DNA from: Vibrio maritimus | GTDB taxonomy: Bacteria; Pseudomonadota; Gammaproteobacteria; Enterobacterales; Vibrionaceae | Length of the DNA: 64,000 bases | Direction of reading: 5' to 3' | Assembly (NCBI GenBank): GCA_000755425.1 | Contig: BBMT01000001.1 | Span: 434,001-498,000, forward strand | In this document: one piece after another, positions 40,381 through 51,491 of the stretch | Position numbering within the stretch: position 1 is the first letter of the stretch | How the letters are laid out: each line of letters starts with the position of its first letter | Notes under the pieces: generated by a model | What the model saw: the letters and a program-made list of their open reading frames with translations, nothing else | The model's database searches: none | Told to the model about the DNA's origin: nothing | Translations under genes and position numbers: made by a program

Positions 40381-42430
40381 ATGAACAGACTTCAAAAGAT
40401 CTACAACTACGCCGAGCCTAATATGTCGCTTGTAGTGATAATGGGCGGGGCGGGTTTCCCTCTATATTACTGGGTATGGGAGTACTTGTTTCCGCAAGCT
40501 TATGAAAATTTAGGCTTGAGGCTTCTGTGTACTGCTTCAGTGTTTGTGATGGCCTTTCGCGACCACTATAGCAATCGAATAAAAAAATTCCTTCCTGTCT
40601 ACTATCTCTTAGCGATGGGGTTGTGTCTTCCGTATTTCTTCTTCTTTATGATGCTCATGAACGGGTGGTCTGACGTTTGGGTATTGTCCTTTATGTCGTC
40701 TATTTTCATTCATATCTTACTCGTACACGATACTCGAATGATGTTTACGCAAGCCTTTATCTGTGTGGCTTTGGCGAGTATAACCGCCTACTATGTGAAA
40801 GGTCCAGACTTAAGTTTTGCAGAACATAAATCTTACATACCAATTTTTGCGTTTACTTATGTGTTCGGCAATTTATTTTATTTTCGTAATCAAGTTGAGC
40901 ACGAAGCGAAAGTATCAATTGCAAAGTCTTTTGGAGCGGGGATCGCTCATGAGATGAGAAACCCGCTTAGCGCACTTCTTTCATCGTTTGAAGTCGTGCG
41001 CTCGATTGTACCGACTAGCAACTCCTCATACCGAAACTCACATCATCTTAATGCGCAAGAGATTCAAATCCTCAATGATATTATTGAAGATTCGATGAAA
41101 GTGATTTGGACCGGCAACGAAACTATTGACTTACTATTAACCTCTATCGACCAAAATAGGGTATCAAACTCTACTTTCTGTAAACATCGAGCGAAGAAAG
41201 TTATAGAGAATGCTATTGATAGCTACAGCTATAAGAATGCGACAGAAAAAAGACTCGTTACTTTAGAAATGGACAAGGATTTCGAGTATCTGGGTAGTGA
41301 TACCTTGCTAAAGTATGTCATCTATAACCTGCTAAAGAACGCTTTCCGTCATCGTGGCACCGGTCGTTTTAAAATCACGGTATCCTCAAAAAGACCTCCG
41401 ATGGCTACAGCGTATTGATCAAAGATACAGGGCAGGGCATCGAGCCACAGCTAATTAAGAATATTTTTGAAGACTTCTACACCACAGGTAAAAACGGCAC
41501 ATTTGGTCTTGGTTTATCGTTCTGTAAGAAAGTCATGAAATCGTTTGGTGGCAGTATTGTATGCCGCTCAGAATTTGGAGAGTGGACAGAGTTTGAGCTT
41601 ATTTTCCCGGATAGTGAGTCAACACAAGTTGCCACGATTAAGCAGGAACTTATGAAAGCAAAATCCGTTTTGTTTATCGGCAATGAGCTGGGTGTATTAG
41701 GTAGCGATATTAGGCAAATAGCACTGGAGCCGATTTAAACTTGACTCACAAGCCATTGGCCGAAGCCGTTGATTTAGAAGAGCATCAGTTTGAATACAAT
41801 CTCATCGTTATCGATGGCGATCTAGATACCGCAGGCTGGGCACTCATGTCACGTCTTGAAGGCAAACTCAGTTTTACTGAAGGACGTATTGCTTTCATCC
41901 ATGATGAAAATTCTCCGCGCAACCTGTATTTCCAACGCTATGTTGATATTCAGTTGTTCAGTATTCAGAAGTTTGTGCAAGACCCTTCCGCAGCTGTCGA
42001 TTACCTGTTGTTTGATGATTTTGATGTCGATCAGCCGGCGCATTCATACAATGAAATCTCGACTAAACGTACTGTCATGATTGTTGATGACAATCACTCA
42101 CTACGTTCTATCACTAGTATCATGCTTGAAAAACAAGGACTCCATGTTATTCAAGCTGAGAATGGGCAGACTGCCTTGCAGACCTTGGAAGAGGAAGACG
42201 TCGACTTGATCTTAATGGATATCGAAATGCCTGTGATGGATGGACTAACCGCAACGAGACGTATACGACAGTCTGAGAGCCATTATGCCTCGATACCTAT
42301 CGTTGGTTATACCGGGGATAAGAGTGAGGAGACAGTGGTTAAAATCAACGAGTATGGAATGAATGACTATCTCGTTAAGCCGACGCCAAAAGATGAGCTT
42401 ATCGATAAAGTCGCCACTTGGATTTACTAA
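40381..42430 (+). CDS. cqsS: CqsS, CAI-1 quorum-sensing hybrid kinase (two frameshifts)
   Basis: About 683 residues after repair (about 686 in V. cholerae, from memory). It has six membrane helices in the first 175 residues, which bind the autoinducer CAI-1, then the H-box FGAGIAHEMRNPLSAL, an ATPase domain and a C-terminal receiver (MIVDDNHSL, phospho-Asp in LILMDIEMPVMDG, KPTP). At low cell density it should feed phosphate to LuxU/LuxO; with CAI-1 it acts as a phosphatase. Breaks: A5 to A6 at 41388-41392 restores KKTSDGYSVLIKDTGQG, and one added base at about 41730-41731 joins LEP to DLNLTHKPLAE. It converges with cqsA across a shared terminator. Confidence 0.93.
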
Positions 42431-43670
42431 GTTTTAATTGAAAAGAGCGCTTATTTGAGCGCTCTTTTTTTGCTATTAGACAGTGGCATCTAAGAGAACG
42501 AAGTTCTGGGTTATCCCATGCTTTTTGACAGACATCTATTACGCGATTCAGCTCTTCTTTGGTGTGACCGGAGTTAATGGAAAAGCGAATTAAGTGTTTG
42601 CCATGCGGTGTCGCTGGGGGACAGAATACAGAACCAAACACGCCGTTTTCCTCTAAAAAGTTTCGGATCTTGAGTGTGTTATGGACATCTCCAGTATCGA
42701 TTCCAAAGATTTGTGATTCGCTATCGATATCAAAACCAATCGAACGAAGCCCTCGATTCAAATAGTCCGCGTTTTGTTTCAGTGCTCTCCTTCCCTCATG
42801 GGCACCAACAATCACATCGAAAGTTGCGTTCAGTCGATCCATTTCATAGGGCAGCATTGCTGAGCTAAAGATGGATGGATACGCCAATAGAGGGACTAAA
42901 TAGGCGGTTTGTTCATTGGCTAAGATAGCACCAGCGCGATAAGCAAAGGTTTTAGCAAGGCTTGCGGTAATGAAATCGACATGCTCTGTAAGCCCGAGCT
43001 CTGCAACGAGTCCAGCTCCGTTGGGGCCATGTGTACCCAAAGAGTGGGATTCATCAACAACTAACGCGCAGTCATACTTGTACGCCAGCGACACCACATC
43101 GACAAGTGGTGCAATAGTGCCAATGGTGCTGTAAATGGAATCGACTAGGATGATACCGGAGCCATGACGCTTTAATTGTCTCTCAAGGTGACGCATATTG
43201 TTGTGCATAAACATATGAACCTTTGCGCCAGCAATCCTTGCTCCCTCCCATAAAGATGCGTGAGCGAAGAAGTCGACATAGACATTGGTATCTTTGTCGC
43301 AGATTCCTTGGAGGAGGTCGATATTCGCATTCCAGCCAGATTGGGCGACGACACAGCGGTCGAAACCAGTCAACTTTGCGAGCTTTTCCTCGAATACAGG
43401 TTGGTTTTCAGCTCCTCGCAGTAAAGCGCCCGACATGAGAAGGCTCTGATCGTTGTCACGAATAGCTTGGATATGGGCATTTTTAATAGCATCGTTATTG
43501 TGCAAATCCAAATAATCATTTGTCTGCATCACAACGTCGCCTGACTTGGGAGTCATACCGAAAATGATAGGCTTACGGTCAGCGAGAATATTAATTCTAT
43601 CTTCGATGATTGCGTCAAACTTCTTAGTGATAAAATCTGGGAGAGACTTTTTGATCTGAGTTAGTTGCAT
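42399..43670 (-). CDS. cqsA: CqsA, CAI-1 autoinducer synthase (3' end probably shifted)
   Basis: A pyridoxal-phosphate enzyme of the alpha-oxoamine synthase family that joins an aminobutyrate-type donor to an acyl-CoA to make the CAI-1 precursor. VVDESHSLGTHGPNGAG and the PLP Lys in ITASLAKTFAYRAGA are clear. The open frame gives 423 residues, while the family has about 390. The extra 33 basic residues after NPEL run through the terminator hairpin into the end of cqsS, which suggests a lost base near 42500-42503 and a true stop before 42480. Otherwise full length. Cognate receptor cqsS lies beside it. Confidence 0.92.
   Translation of the reverse strand: MQLTQIKKSLPDFITKKFDAIIEDRINILADRKPIIFGMTPKSGDVVMQTNDYLDLHNNDAIKNAHIQAIRDNDQSLLMSGALLRGAENQPVFEEKLAKLTGFDRCVVAQSGWNANIDLLQGICDKDTNVYVDFFAHASLWEGARIAGAKVHMFMHNNMRHLERQLKRHGSGIILVDSIYSTIGTIAPLVDVVSLAYKYDCALVVDESHSLGTHGPNGAGLVAELGLTEHVDFITASLAKTFAYRAGAILANEQTAYLVPLLAYPSIFSSAMLPYEMDRLNATFDVIVGAHEGRRALKQNADYLNRGLRSIGFDIDSESQIFGIDTGDVHNTLKIRNFLEENGVFGSVFCPPATPHGKHLIRFSINSGHTKEELNRVIDVCQKAWDNPELRSLRCHCLIAKKERSNKRSFQLKLSKSKWRLYR
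42441..42471. terminator. Bidirectional terminator between cqsS and cqsA
   Basis: An 11-pair stem (42441-42451 with 42458-42468) with A and T runs on its two sides, suitable for both strands. Confidence 0.85.
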
Positions 43671-43893
43671 AGCAGTTATTCTCTATAAAAATTGATTTAT
43701 ATGTCGGCCGATGCATTTATTTATTGCCGACGAGAGAATACCTGTCACTATGGAATATTTTATTATTTGTTGCTGATTGCAAAATGAACTATATTGGGTG
43801 GGAATAGTTTTATTTTGATTATACCAGTTGGGAGTCTAACTGCTTGATAATTGTGTCAATATTTATAAATTCTGACATTTATATCAAACAAGA

Positions 43894-44862
43894 TCAATGC
43901 TTACTTGCTAGCTCAGGCCAATACATTTTCACAAACCCCACCGTTACCCAAGCAACTGCCAAAGACGCAACTGACAGTTCCAAAAAGCCGAAATTATGCA
44001 GCCAATGCCAGTGAGGATGCTCAGCTTCAAAGAAAGTCGTTAAGCGGTGCATGGCGATAGAGCTGATCACAGACGGAAACGTGATAGCGGCAATAGATGG
44101 CTGAAATTTCAGACGTAATAATCGAATGTAACAGAGATAGATTAGTAGCGTCATGGTAATTGCTATCCCTGCAAGCGCACCTGTGAGTATAGGATCAGGC
44201 TCGGAAAAGTTAACCAAGTATGCGGATAATGTGAGGTTGATCGGTGCTGCCATAATCGCCAGTGTAGGTCTGGCACGTTTGGGTAGCATCCCTTCGAATA
44301 CCAGCCGATAAAGAACCAGTGGCAGCATAAAAAAGTAAATCGTGATACAGACTGAAGCGATGGTCTCTGAATAAACAGTATGACCAAATTGGGTACCGGC
44401 AAGTGAACTGCTAATTAAACCAACTGGATATAAAAACCAGCTTGGCACTATATTCGACATACGAAAGTTTTTTAGCTGGTAATAGAAAAACAGCACGGCC
44501 ATACAAACATGTAAAGTTAATGCGGCAAACCAAAGCGGATAAGCAATTAAGGGAAGAATAACTGCTAGATAATCACATAAAATGAGTAATGCCATACTCA
44601 TTGGTGCCATTAAGCTGCCCGTAAGAGGATGTTTAATATCCGCAGAAAAAGTATGTCTATTGAGTAGGTATTTGATGAGTACTGGCAGAAGCAATAGCGC
44701 GCCAATAGAGGCCAAAATTGGCTGCACCTTTTTACCGAACTCCGGAACATATAGCGCCCATGCATGACCAAGACCGATCATGCCAAGCGCTAGGGAGGCT
44801 TGTGAGGTCGGTACGTTGTGAAACTGTGTAAGGCGCTTTAATGAAGTAAGGCTGATGGTCAC
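43894..44862 (-). CDS. TDT-family (TehA/SLAC1-like) membrane transporter
   Basis: A 322-residue protein with about ten helices and no large soluble domain. The pattern and length fit the tellurite-resistance/dicarboxylate transporter family, which includes TehA anion channels and C4-dicarboxylate carriers. The substrate cannot be assigned. It is downstream of clcA on the same strand but separated by 110 bases containing a hairpin. Confidence 0.75.
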   Translation of the reverse strand: MTISLTSLKRLTQFHNVPTSQASLALGMIGLGHAWALYVPEFGKKVQPILASIGALLLLPVLIKYLLNRHTFSADIKHPLTGSLMAPMSMALLILCDYLAVILPLIAYPLWFAALTLHVCMAVLFFYYQLKNFRMSNIVPSWFLYPVGLISSSLAGTQFGHTVYSETIASVCITIYFFMLPLVLYRLVFEGMLPKRARPTLAIMAAPINLTLSAYLVNFSEPDPILTGALAGIAITMTLLIYLCYIRLLRLKFQPSIAAITFPSVISSIAMHRLTTFFEAEHPHWHWLHNFGFLELSVASLAVAWVTVGFVKMYWPELASKH

Positions 44863-44892
44863 TGCGGGCTCTCTTGAAAATCCATATCAATC

Positions 44893-44921
44893 GACGGCTA
44901 GGGCATAGCAGTCTAGCCGTC
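44893..44921 (-). terminator. Stem-loop downstream of clcA
   Basis: A nine-pair stem (44893-44901 with 44913-44921) with an 11-base loop between clcA and the TDT gene. There is only a weak T-rich tail. Confidence 0.45.
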
Positions 44922-44972
44922 TAATTATACATGCTTTTTGTAGGGACGAAACCATCACCACAGTTTGTAAGG

Positions 44973-46376
44973 TTAGTTTGTTTCTTTTCTTGGTAAATCT
45001 TCCTGACGCAGCTTCTCGTTTTTTAGCGTTCGGTGTAGCAACTGGCTGTAGATTGGTTGGCCACCAAGCATCTGCGCGACAATCGTTGCACCAAGGCCTG
45101 TAATGATGAGCGGCAGAATAAGATGGTAGTTGTTTGTCATTTCAATCACCAACAAAATTCCGGTGATAGGGGCACGTACCGTAGCAGCAAATAAGGCTCC
45201 CATTCCAGCAATTGCAAATACACCAGGTTCGATAGGCAACTCGGGAAATAACGAATGTGCGACTAAACCAAACGCATAACCAAACGAGGTACCTAGAGCC
45301 AGCATAGGCGCGAATATTCCCCCAGGCGCCCCGGAGCCAAAACAAATAAGCGTGGTAAGAACTCGCCCAATAAACAGAAGAATAAGGATGCCAGCACTAA
45401 AGCTGCCATTGGTAATTTCTGGGATGAGGCCAATGCCACCGCCTGTGAGTTCAGGGACGTATAAAAGTAATAAGCCAAAACTGCCACCGATCATCGAACC
45501 GGTAAACAGAAATCTTTTGAGATCGTTTTTGTGGATACGTACAAACATATCCTGAAACAGTGTGACTAGCCGATTGAACACGACCCCAAAGCCACCAAAC
45601 AAAGTACCTAGCAATAGGAATAACCACAGTACAGTGAGATCAGGCGAGTCATATTGCGGCATCGAAATAACCGCATGTTGGCCATTGATGGAGCGGAATA
45701 CAATGGTTGCCGTTACCGCAGAGATAAGCACCGCTTTGATTGAAATAAGCGAGTATCGAAAGTGCGGGCGCATTTCTTCTACAACAAACATAATACCAGC
45801 AAGAGGCGCGTTGAAAGCCGCTGCAAGACCACCTGCTGCGCCAGAGGCAAGCAGTGTGTGTCGACTATCATCATTTTTAACGCGAAACAGATCGGTGACC
45901 ATCCGTCCAATGTTGCCGCCCATTTGCACCGTTGGGCCTTCACGTCCCAACACCATTCCGGAGCCAAGGGCACCTAAACCGCCGAAGAATTTTACCGGTA
46001 GCACACGCCACCAACGAACAGGACGCATATTGTCCATTGCCCCTTCAATTTCTGGAATACCGGAACCTGCAGCTTCGGGGGCAAATTTGTGTACCAAAAA
46101 ATAGCCGATAAATGCTAAAAATGCGCTAATGACAAAGGCGAGTAACCATAAAGGCAGTACAGAACCAATTTCATCTTTTAGCCAGTCGGTGCGAGTTTCG
46201 GTGACAAAGTGCACACCGATCTCGAACAAGGTACCGACGAGCCCTGCCAATACCCCAACCACACAGGAAAGCAGTAATACCGAGATAGGCGTTTTATCGC
46301 TAGAGAGAAACTGATTAATCGTTCCTTTTGGTACGTGGGCGAGCAACGATTGTTTTATTTTCTCTCTTTTTGTCAT
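44973..46376 (-). CDS. clcA: ClcA H+/Cl- exchange transporter
   Basis: A 467-residue CLC-family antiporter (473 in E. coli). All filter motifs are present: [20 protein letters not shown] with the gating Glu, [11 protein letters not shown], the inner proton Glu in VVEEMRPHF, and the Tyr in [10 protein letters not shown]. Intact exchange residues indicate a coupled antiporter rather than a channel. In enteric bacteria it supports extreme-acid survival; the same role is inferred. Confidence 0.95.
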   Translation of the reverse strand: MTKREKIKQSLLAHVPKGTINQFLSSDKTPISVLLLSCVVGVLAGLVGTLFEIGVHFVTETRTDWLKDEIGSVLPLWLLAFVISAFLAFIGYFLVHKFAPEAAGSGIPEIEGAMDNMRPVRWWRVLPVKFFGGLGALGSGMVLGREGPTVQMGGNIGRMVTDLFRVKNDDSRHTLLASGAAGGLAAAFNAPLAGIMFVVEEMRPHFRYSLISIKAVLISAVTATIVFRSINGQHAVISMPQYDSPDLTVLWLFLLLGTLFGGFGVVFNRLVTLFQDMFVRIHKNDLKRFLFTGSMIGGSFGLLLLYVPELTGGGIGLIPEITNGSFSAGILILLFIGRVLTTLICFGSGAPGGIFAPMLALGTSFGYAFGLVAHSLFPELPIEPGVFAIAGMGALFAATVRAPITGILLVIEMTNNYHLILPLIITGLGATIVAQMLGGQPIYSQLLHRTLKNEKLRQEDLPRKETN

Positions 46377-46919
46377 AGGGATGGGTGCCTGTATGCGGGA
46401 AGTGAATCATCAAGGTTAAAATTATACGACCTAGCAAAATTGGCAATAGTGGCAAGAATGAAAAGTAGTATTTCACTTATCACTACTTTTGATGCTCCCA
46501 CAGGCAATTTCATCAACGCCAGGTTCATTTTGACGTCAGTTCAAAAGCGTCACTTATTTTTAGTATACGGCTTGAAAAAAGTCATTTTTGTACCATAGTT
46601 AAATCGTAGGGTTCATATTCGACAAACATGGAGGATCTAATTCCCTACCTACAATTTGGATGTGCAACTTAAGAAACACATACTACCGCCTCGTTTTAAC
46701 ATCTCAGCCGCTCGACTTGGTTCAGAGATTCGCAAACTCACGATTGAGTAACGAGGGATCAAGGCGCGCGCAAAGTGCGCCTTTTGTCTTCTATAGAAAA
46801 CCGAAATTCCCCTCAGCTGTCTGTTCCACGACCTCTTCTCTGGTGATTGAATCCATCGGCTAGAATAGTGCTGTGCGTTAGGTATATACTTTGGTGATTG
46901 ACAGACATCGAGTAAGACA
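46377..46919. other. Intergenic region before the COG0523 gene, possible small RNA
   Basis: About 540 bases without a credible protein gene. A terminator-like hairpin ends at 46785. TATACT at 46885-46890 is a plausible -10 element for the downstream GTPase. I see no clear Zur box. The T-tailed hairpin with no gene before it on this strand raises the possibility of a small RNA of up to about 200 bases. Confidence 0.45.
46761..46787 (+). terminator. Terminator-like hairpin with no upstream gene
   Basis: AAGGCGC pairs with GCGCCTT (46761-46767 with 46777-46783); two more pairs (one G-T) close a GCAAA loop, and TT follows. The nearest gene upstream, clcA, points the other way. Confidence 0.55.
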
Positions 46920-47855
46920 ATGAAAAATCAAGTACCTACTAACATCATCACAGGGTTTCTTGGCGTAGGTAAAACCACGGCCATTCTAAATTTACTAAAG
47001 GAAAAACCGCAACATGAGAACTGGGCTGTCTTGGTCAATGAATTTGGTGAAGTCGGTATCGACGGTGCCATGATGGCAGAAGGCGGAGCTATGATTAAGG
47101 AGGTTCCGGGTGGTTGTATGTGTTGTACGGCGGGAGTACCCATGTCGGTGGGTATTAATGCGCTGCTCAGACAAAAACCTGATCGCCTGATTATCGAGCC
47201 GACTGGCCTTGGTCATCCTAAGCAAGTGATTAAAACGCTAACCTCAGAACAATACGAAAATTACATTGATTTGAGAGCGACCATTGCGCTGGTGGATCCA
47301 CGTAATCTTTCTGATGAACGCCACCTTGAAAACAACAATTTCAACGATCAACTCGCATCGGCAGAAGTTATCATCGGCAATAAGGTTGATGAGTGTACTG
47401 CACAAGATATCGACGTATTCAATGATTGGGTGACAGATCAGCAACCCGCTAAGATATTCCATAAACTGGTGAAAAACGGCCAACTTCCTCTTGAACTGTT
47501 GGATCTCGAAAGGCGAGAGGCATCGGCAGAGGCAAAAGGTCATGCTCATCATCACGACCATGACCACAGCGACTTAGAGCCCGTATTTGAGCTGCCGCCG
47601 GAGAAACCATACATTCGCCGTGAAAACCAGGGGCAAGGCTATTTCAGCTGTGGTTGGATTGTTGGTGAGGAGCACAAGTTCAATTTCGACGAGCTGTTTT
47701 CACTCTTTAGTGACCTTAAGGCGGAGCGTGTTAAAGCCGTCGTTAACACCGATAAAGGTTGCTTCGCATTCAACGTCGCAAATCGAGTTGTGTCGGTTAA
47801 TCAGATGTCACTTGAGGCTATGAATCACGAATTGAAGTTATCGATTCACAATTGA
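46920..47855 (+). CDS. COG0523-family GTPase, probable zinc metallochaperone
   Basis: A 311-residue P-loop GTPase of the CobW/YjiA/ZigA group. GFLGVGKTT is Walker A, GGCMCC the metal-binding CxCC, IEPTGLGHP and GNKVDE the GTPase motifs, and a His/Asp stretch (HAHHHDHDH) a metal-binding linker, followed by the CobW C-terminal domain. Such proteins deliver Zn, Co or Ni to client enzymes. The metal is not readable. It is a single-gene unit with its own terminator. Confidence 0.88.
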   Translation: MKNQVPTNIITGFLGVGKTTAILNLLKEKPQHENWAVLVNEFGEVGIDGAMMAEGGAMIKEVPGGCMCCTAGVPMSVGINALLRQKPDRLIIEPTGLGHPKQVIKTLTSEQYENYIDLRATIALVDPRNLSDERHLENNNFNDQLASAEVIIGNKVDECTAQDIDVFNDWVTDQQPAKIFHKLVKNGQLPLELLDLERREASAEAKGHAHHHDHDHSDLEPVFELPPEKPYIRRENQGQGYFSCGWIVGEEHKFNFDELFSLFSDLKAERVKAVVNTDKGCFAFNVANRVVSVNQMSLEAMNHELKLSIHN

Positions 47856-47952
47856 TGCCATGGGAAGACTTGGAAAACATTTTGTTGAAACTTTGCGGTT
47901 TGAACGACGCATAGTATTGCACTCAGACACTGAGTATTGCAGATGAATGAAT

Positions 47953-47981
47953 GGGAGAGGCGAAATGCCTCTCTTTTTTTG
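47953..47981 (+). terminator. Terminator of the COG0523 gene
   Basis: GAGAGGC pairs with GCCTCTC (47955-47961 with 47967-47973), followed by a T run. Confidence 0.75.
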
Positions 47982-48086
47982 TGTAAAAAATGAGTAAATC
48001 CGTTGGTGAACCTTGCCGGATGTTCATTCTAGACTATTGTTATTATTGAAATAACAATAACTTGCAAACAAGCAAAGGAATGTCAG

Positions 48087-50367
48087 ATGAGCGTAGTGTA
48101 TCGGGTGGTAAGCGCTGTGGTTATGCTGCTGGTAAGTGTAAGTTCCTATGGAAATGTAACGGATATTTCGACGACGAGCAGCATAGAAGCTAGCTATGTG
48201 GGAAGCGAAGCCTGCATAGAGTGCCATCAAAAAGAAGTAGAGCAGTGGAAAGGGTCCGATCACGAACGAGCCATGGATCACGCCACAACGCATAGCGTCT
48301 TGGGGGACTTCGATAACGCTACGTTTGAGTTTAAAGGTAAAGAAAATCGATTTTCAAAAAAGGAGAACAGTACTGGGTCAATATTGAAGGACCAGATGGC
48401 CAGCTTCACGATTATCAGATTACCTACACGTTTGGCCACTATCCACTTCAGCAGTACATGGTTGAATTTGACGATGGACGTGTCCAGTTAATCCCGTTCA
48501 CCTGGGACTCTAGGGATAAAGCGCAAGGCGGCCAGCGTTGGTATCACCTTTATCCAGATACAACGAGCAGCGATGAGTTCTACTGGACAAATACAGGGCA
48601 AAATTGGAACTTTATGTGCGCTGATTGTCATTCGACTAACCTAAAAAAGAACTATGACAAAGAGACCAATCGCTATGCGACTAGCTGGTCTGAAATAACC
48701 GTGGGCTGTGAAGCCTGCCACGGCCCGGCAAGTGTACATATTGAGCTCTCTAAGCAAAATAACCCAAACCAATTTAATTCAAGTAGTCACTACGGCTTCG
48801 ATCGCGACCTTTCAAAAGCCGTATCCGAGTGGGTCTATCAAGAGGGAAGTTCTACGCTCAAACCCAAAGCCATTAAGGAAACCCAACAAGTTAAAGTGTG
48901 TGCTCAATGCCATAGTCGCCGAGTGCAATTGTCTGAGCAGTATGACCACGTGCAAGGAGACATCTTTGACAAGTACCTGGTCTCTAATCTAACGCCTGAG
49001 CTATATCATTCAGATGGTCAGATTTATGATGAAGTTTATGTCTTCGGCTCGTTTGAACAATCTAAGATGGCACAAAAGGGCGTAACGTGTACCAACTGTC
49101 ACGAGCCTCATTCAGCCAAACTTAAAATTCCGGAAGAGGCTGTTTGTGCTCAATGCCACGTCGCTTCGGAATACACACCAGAAAAACACACCTTCCATGA
49201 GGCAGGTAGCGAAGCGAGCCAATGTACAACCTGTCATATGCCAGAAACTACCTATATGGAGGTCGATCCACGACGCGATCATAGTTGGCATGTGCCTAGA
49301 CCTGACATGAGTAAACACATTGGTACTCCCAATGTATGTTCTTCTTGTCATGAGGATAAGGGAACGGATTGGGCCATCCAAACTTTGGCACAGTGGTTCC
49401 CTGACTCGAACTATCAAAATAGTCAGCACTATGGGATTGCATTTTATGCGGCAGATATTGGTCACCCAGCGGCGGCCGATGCGCTTTCCTATATCGCGCA
49501 AGACATTAACCAAGCATCGATTGTAAGGCGTCAGCATTACAAAGAATGGCGAACTACCAAGGACAAAATAGCTTAATCGCGCTGGGTAGAGCGGTAAAAA
49601 ATAGTGAGGCAATGATTCGAATTGGTGCTATTCAGGGTAGTGCCCCTTATCCTGCTCACCAACGTTGGCAAATCATTGCACCGCTGCTTAATGACGATGT
49701 TCTCGCTGTTCGTGCGGAAGCTGCTGGTGCGTTGGCGCAGTATTGGCGAGAGCTCAACCCCTTACAAAAAGATCAACTTAAAGCGCCACTGCAAGAATAC
49801 ATTGATATTCAGCAATACAATGCTGACCGTGGTTTTGGACGTACTAATCTTGGCAATGTCTACGCTGCTCAAGACAAACCAAAGCTGGCGATTAAAGAGT
49901 ATCAAGGGGCGATCGCGATTGAACCCTATTTTGAGAACAGCTACATCAACCTTGCCGATCTGTATCGAGGTCAGGGTGACGAAGCATCCGTGGACAAAAC
50001 ACTCGCGCTTGGGATCAAAAACCAACCAAAATCGGCTGCTATTCATTACAGCGCTGCGTTGTCAAAGCTTCGTCAAGGTGACAAAACCACGGCTAGCCAA
50101 CTACTTGATAAGGCGACACAGCTAGAAGCAAATAATCCCCAGTATTGGTTTGTGTATGGGTTAGCGATGGAAACGGCGGATGTTAACGTTTCACTCAAAG
50201 CGGTTGATAAGGCCTATCAGTTGAGTAGAAATCCAGAGCATCTGTTTTCTAAGTGTGACTTAATGCTCAAGCATAAGCATCAAGGTGCTACACAGTGTCT
50301 CAACCAATTGTCGAAGTTAGCGCCACCAGAAGTTATACAGCAGCTAAAATCACGCTATCAACTGTGA
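48087..50367 (+). CDS. Octahaem c-type cytochrome with C-terminal TPR domain (two frameshifts)
   Basis: About 760 residues. It has a signal peptide (cleaved near SYG-NV), a cytochrome c554-like region with eight CXXCH haem sites (CIECH, CADCH, CEACH, CAQCH, CTNCH, CAQCH, CTTCH, CSSCH), and a HEAT/TPR-type helical region in the last 270 residues. It is periplasmic by inference. Family members are found near respiratory or nitrogen/sulfur redox genes, but none of those lies beside it here. Breaks: A6 to A7 at 48356-48361 restores KKGEQYWVNIEGP; GAATGG to GAAATGG at 49545-49546 joins HYKE to MANYQGQ. The electron acceptor is unknown. Confidence 0.87.
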
Positions 50368-50475
50368 AAAAGCATTACCTCTATAACCAAAAGTTATAGA
50401 GTGACTAAGTAGTATTAAGTCAATTATTGAGTCTATTCATTTAAACGAAGACGAGCAAGCAAAAGGTGTGAACCC

Positions 50476-51473
50476 ATGAATCAAGCGCAAACAGAACTTA
50501 ACCGCCTAGTGACAGAAGTGGGAAAATCAGTGATAGGCCAACAACACGTGGTGACAGCGCTGGTGGTCGGCTTGATTACCAACGGCCACATCTTGCTTGA
50601 AGGTTTACCTGGTACCGCAAAGACTCGCTCCATTAAGTCGCTGGCCGAGCGTTTGAATACCAGTTTTGGGCGTATTCAGTTCACACCAGACTTACTCCCT
50701 TCCGATGTTACAGGTACCGAGATATACCAAGACGTGGATGGCAAGCCCCAGCTTCATTTTCAAGCAGGCCCTATTTTTAATAGCATCGTGTTAGCCGATG
50801 AAATCAACCGTGCCCCTGCAAAAGTACAAGCAGCACTCCTTGAGGCTATGGCGGAAGGTACAGTTACAGTGGGTGGTGATAGCCATAAATTGCCAGAGCT
50901 GTTTATGGTGCTGGCGACGCAAAACCCGATTGAACAAGAGGGTACTTATCCACTGCCAGAGGCGCAGATGGATCGCTTCATCATGAAAGTTACGGTGGAT
51001 TACCCAGAAGATGACGCTGAGCGCGATATCATTCGTTTGGTACGAAATGAGGAGCGCGCAGCAGGTGGAGTTAATAGCTCGAAGCAAGTGGATGAATCGG
51101 AGTCAGTGACAATCTCAACCGATTCTGTGTTTGCCGCGAGGCGTGAAATGCCAGAGATTGAAGTTTCAGAACTGGTCGAAAACTATATTGTTAACCTTGT
51201 TATGGCGACAAGACAGCCAGAGCGCTACCCAGAGTCTTCTCTCGCCGATTGGATCCTCGTCGCTCATCGCCACGTGCTTCTATTGCTCTAGATAAGTGTA
51301 GCCGTGCTTATGCTTGGTTACAGGGTCGCAATTATGTCGAACCTGATGATGTAAGAGCCGTCGCCAGTATGGTACTTGGCCATAGAATTGCTTTGTCCTA
51401 CAACGCTCTGGCTGAACAAGTGACACAGCAAGATGTTGTTAATCACTTGCTTGATGTTGTGGCTATTGGCTAA
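50476..51473 (+). CDS. MoxR-family AAA+ ATPase (frameshifted)
   Basis: About 332 residues. Walker A is GLPGTAKT and Walker B VLADEINRAP, with sensor 1 in LATQNPIEQEGTYPLPEAQ. The frame is lost at about 51255-51256; CC to CCC joins ADWI to RRSSPRASIALDK, giving the normal lid domain. MoxR ATPases act as chaperones with the VWA proteins encoded next in this operon. Confidence 0.92.
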
Positions 51474-51491
51474 GTCGCTAGAGGTACTTCT

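Noticed and set aside
45562..46104. A 180-residue plus-strand frame opposite clcA
   Set aside because: The opposite strand is a complete ClcA with all motifs; this frame is Pro/Thr/Ser-rich noise.
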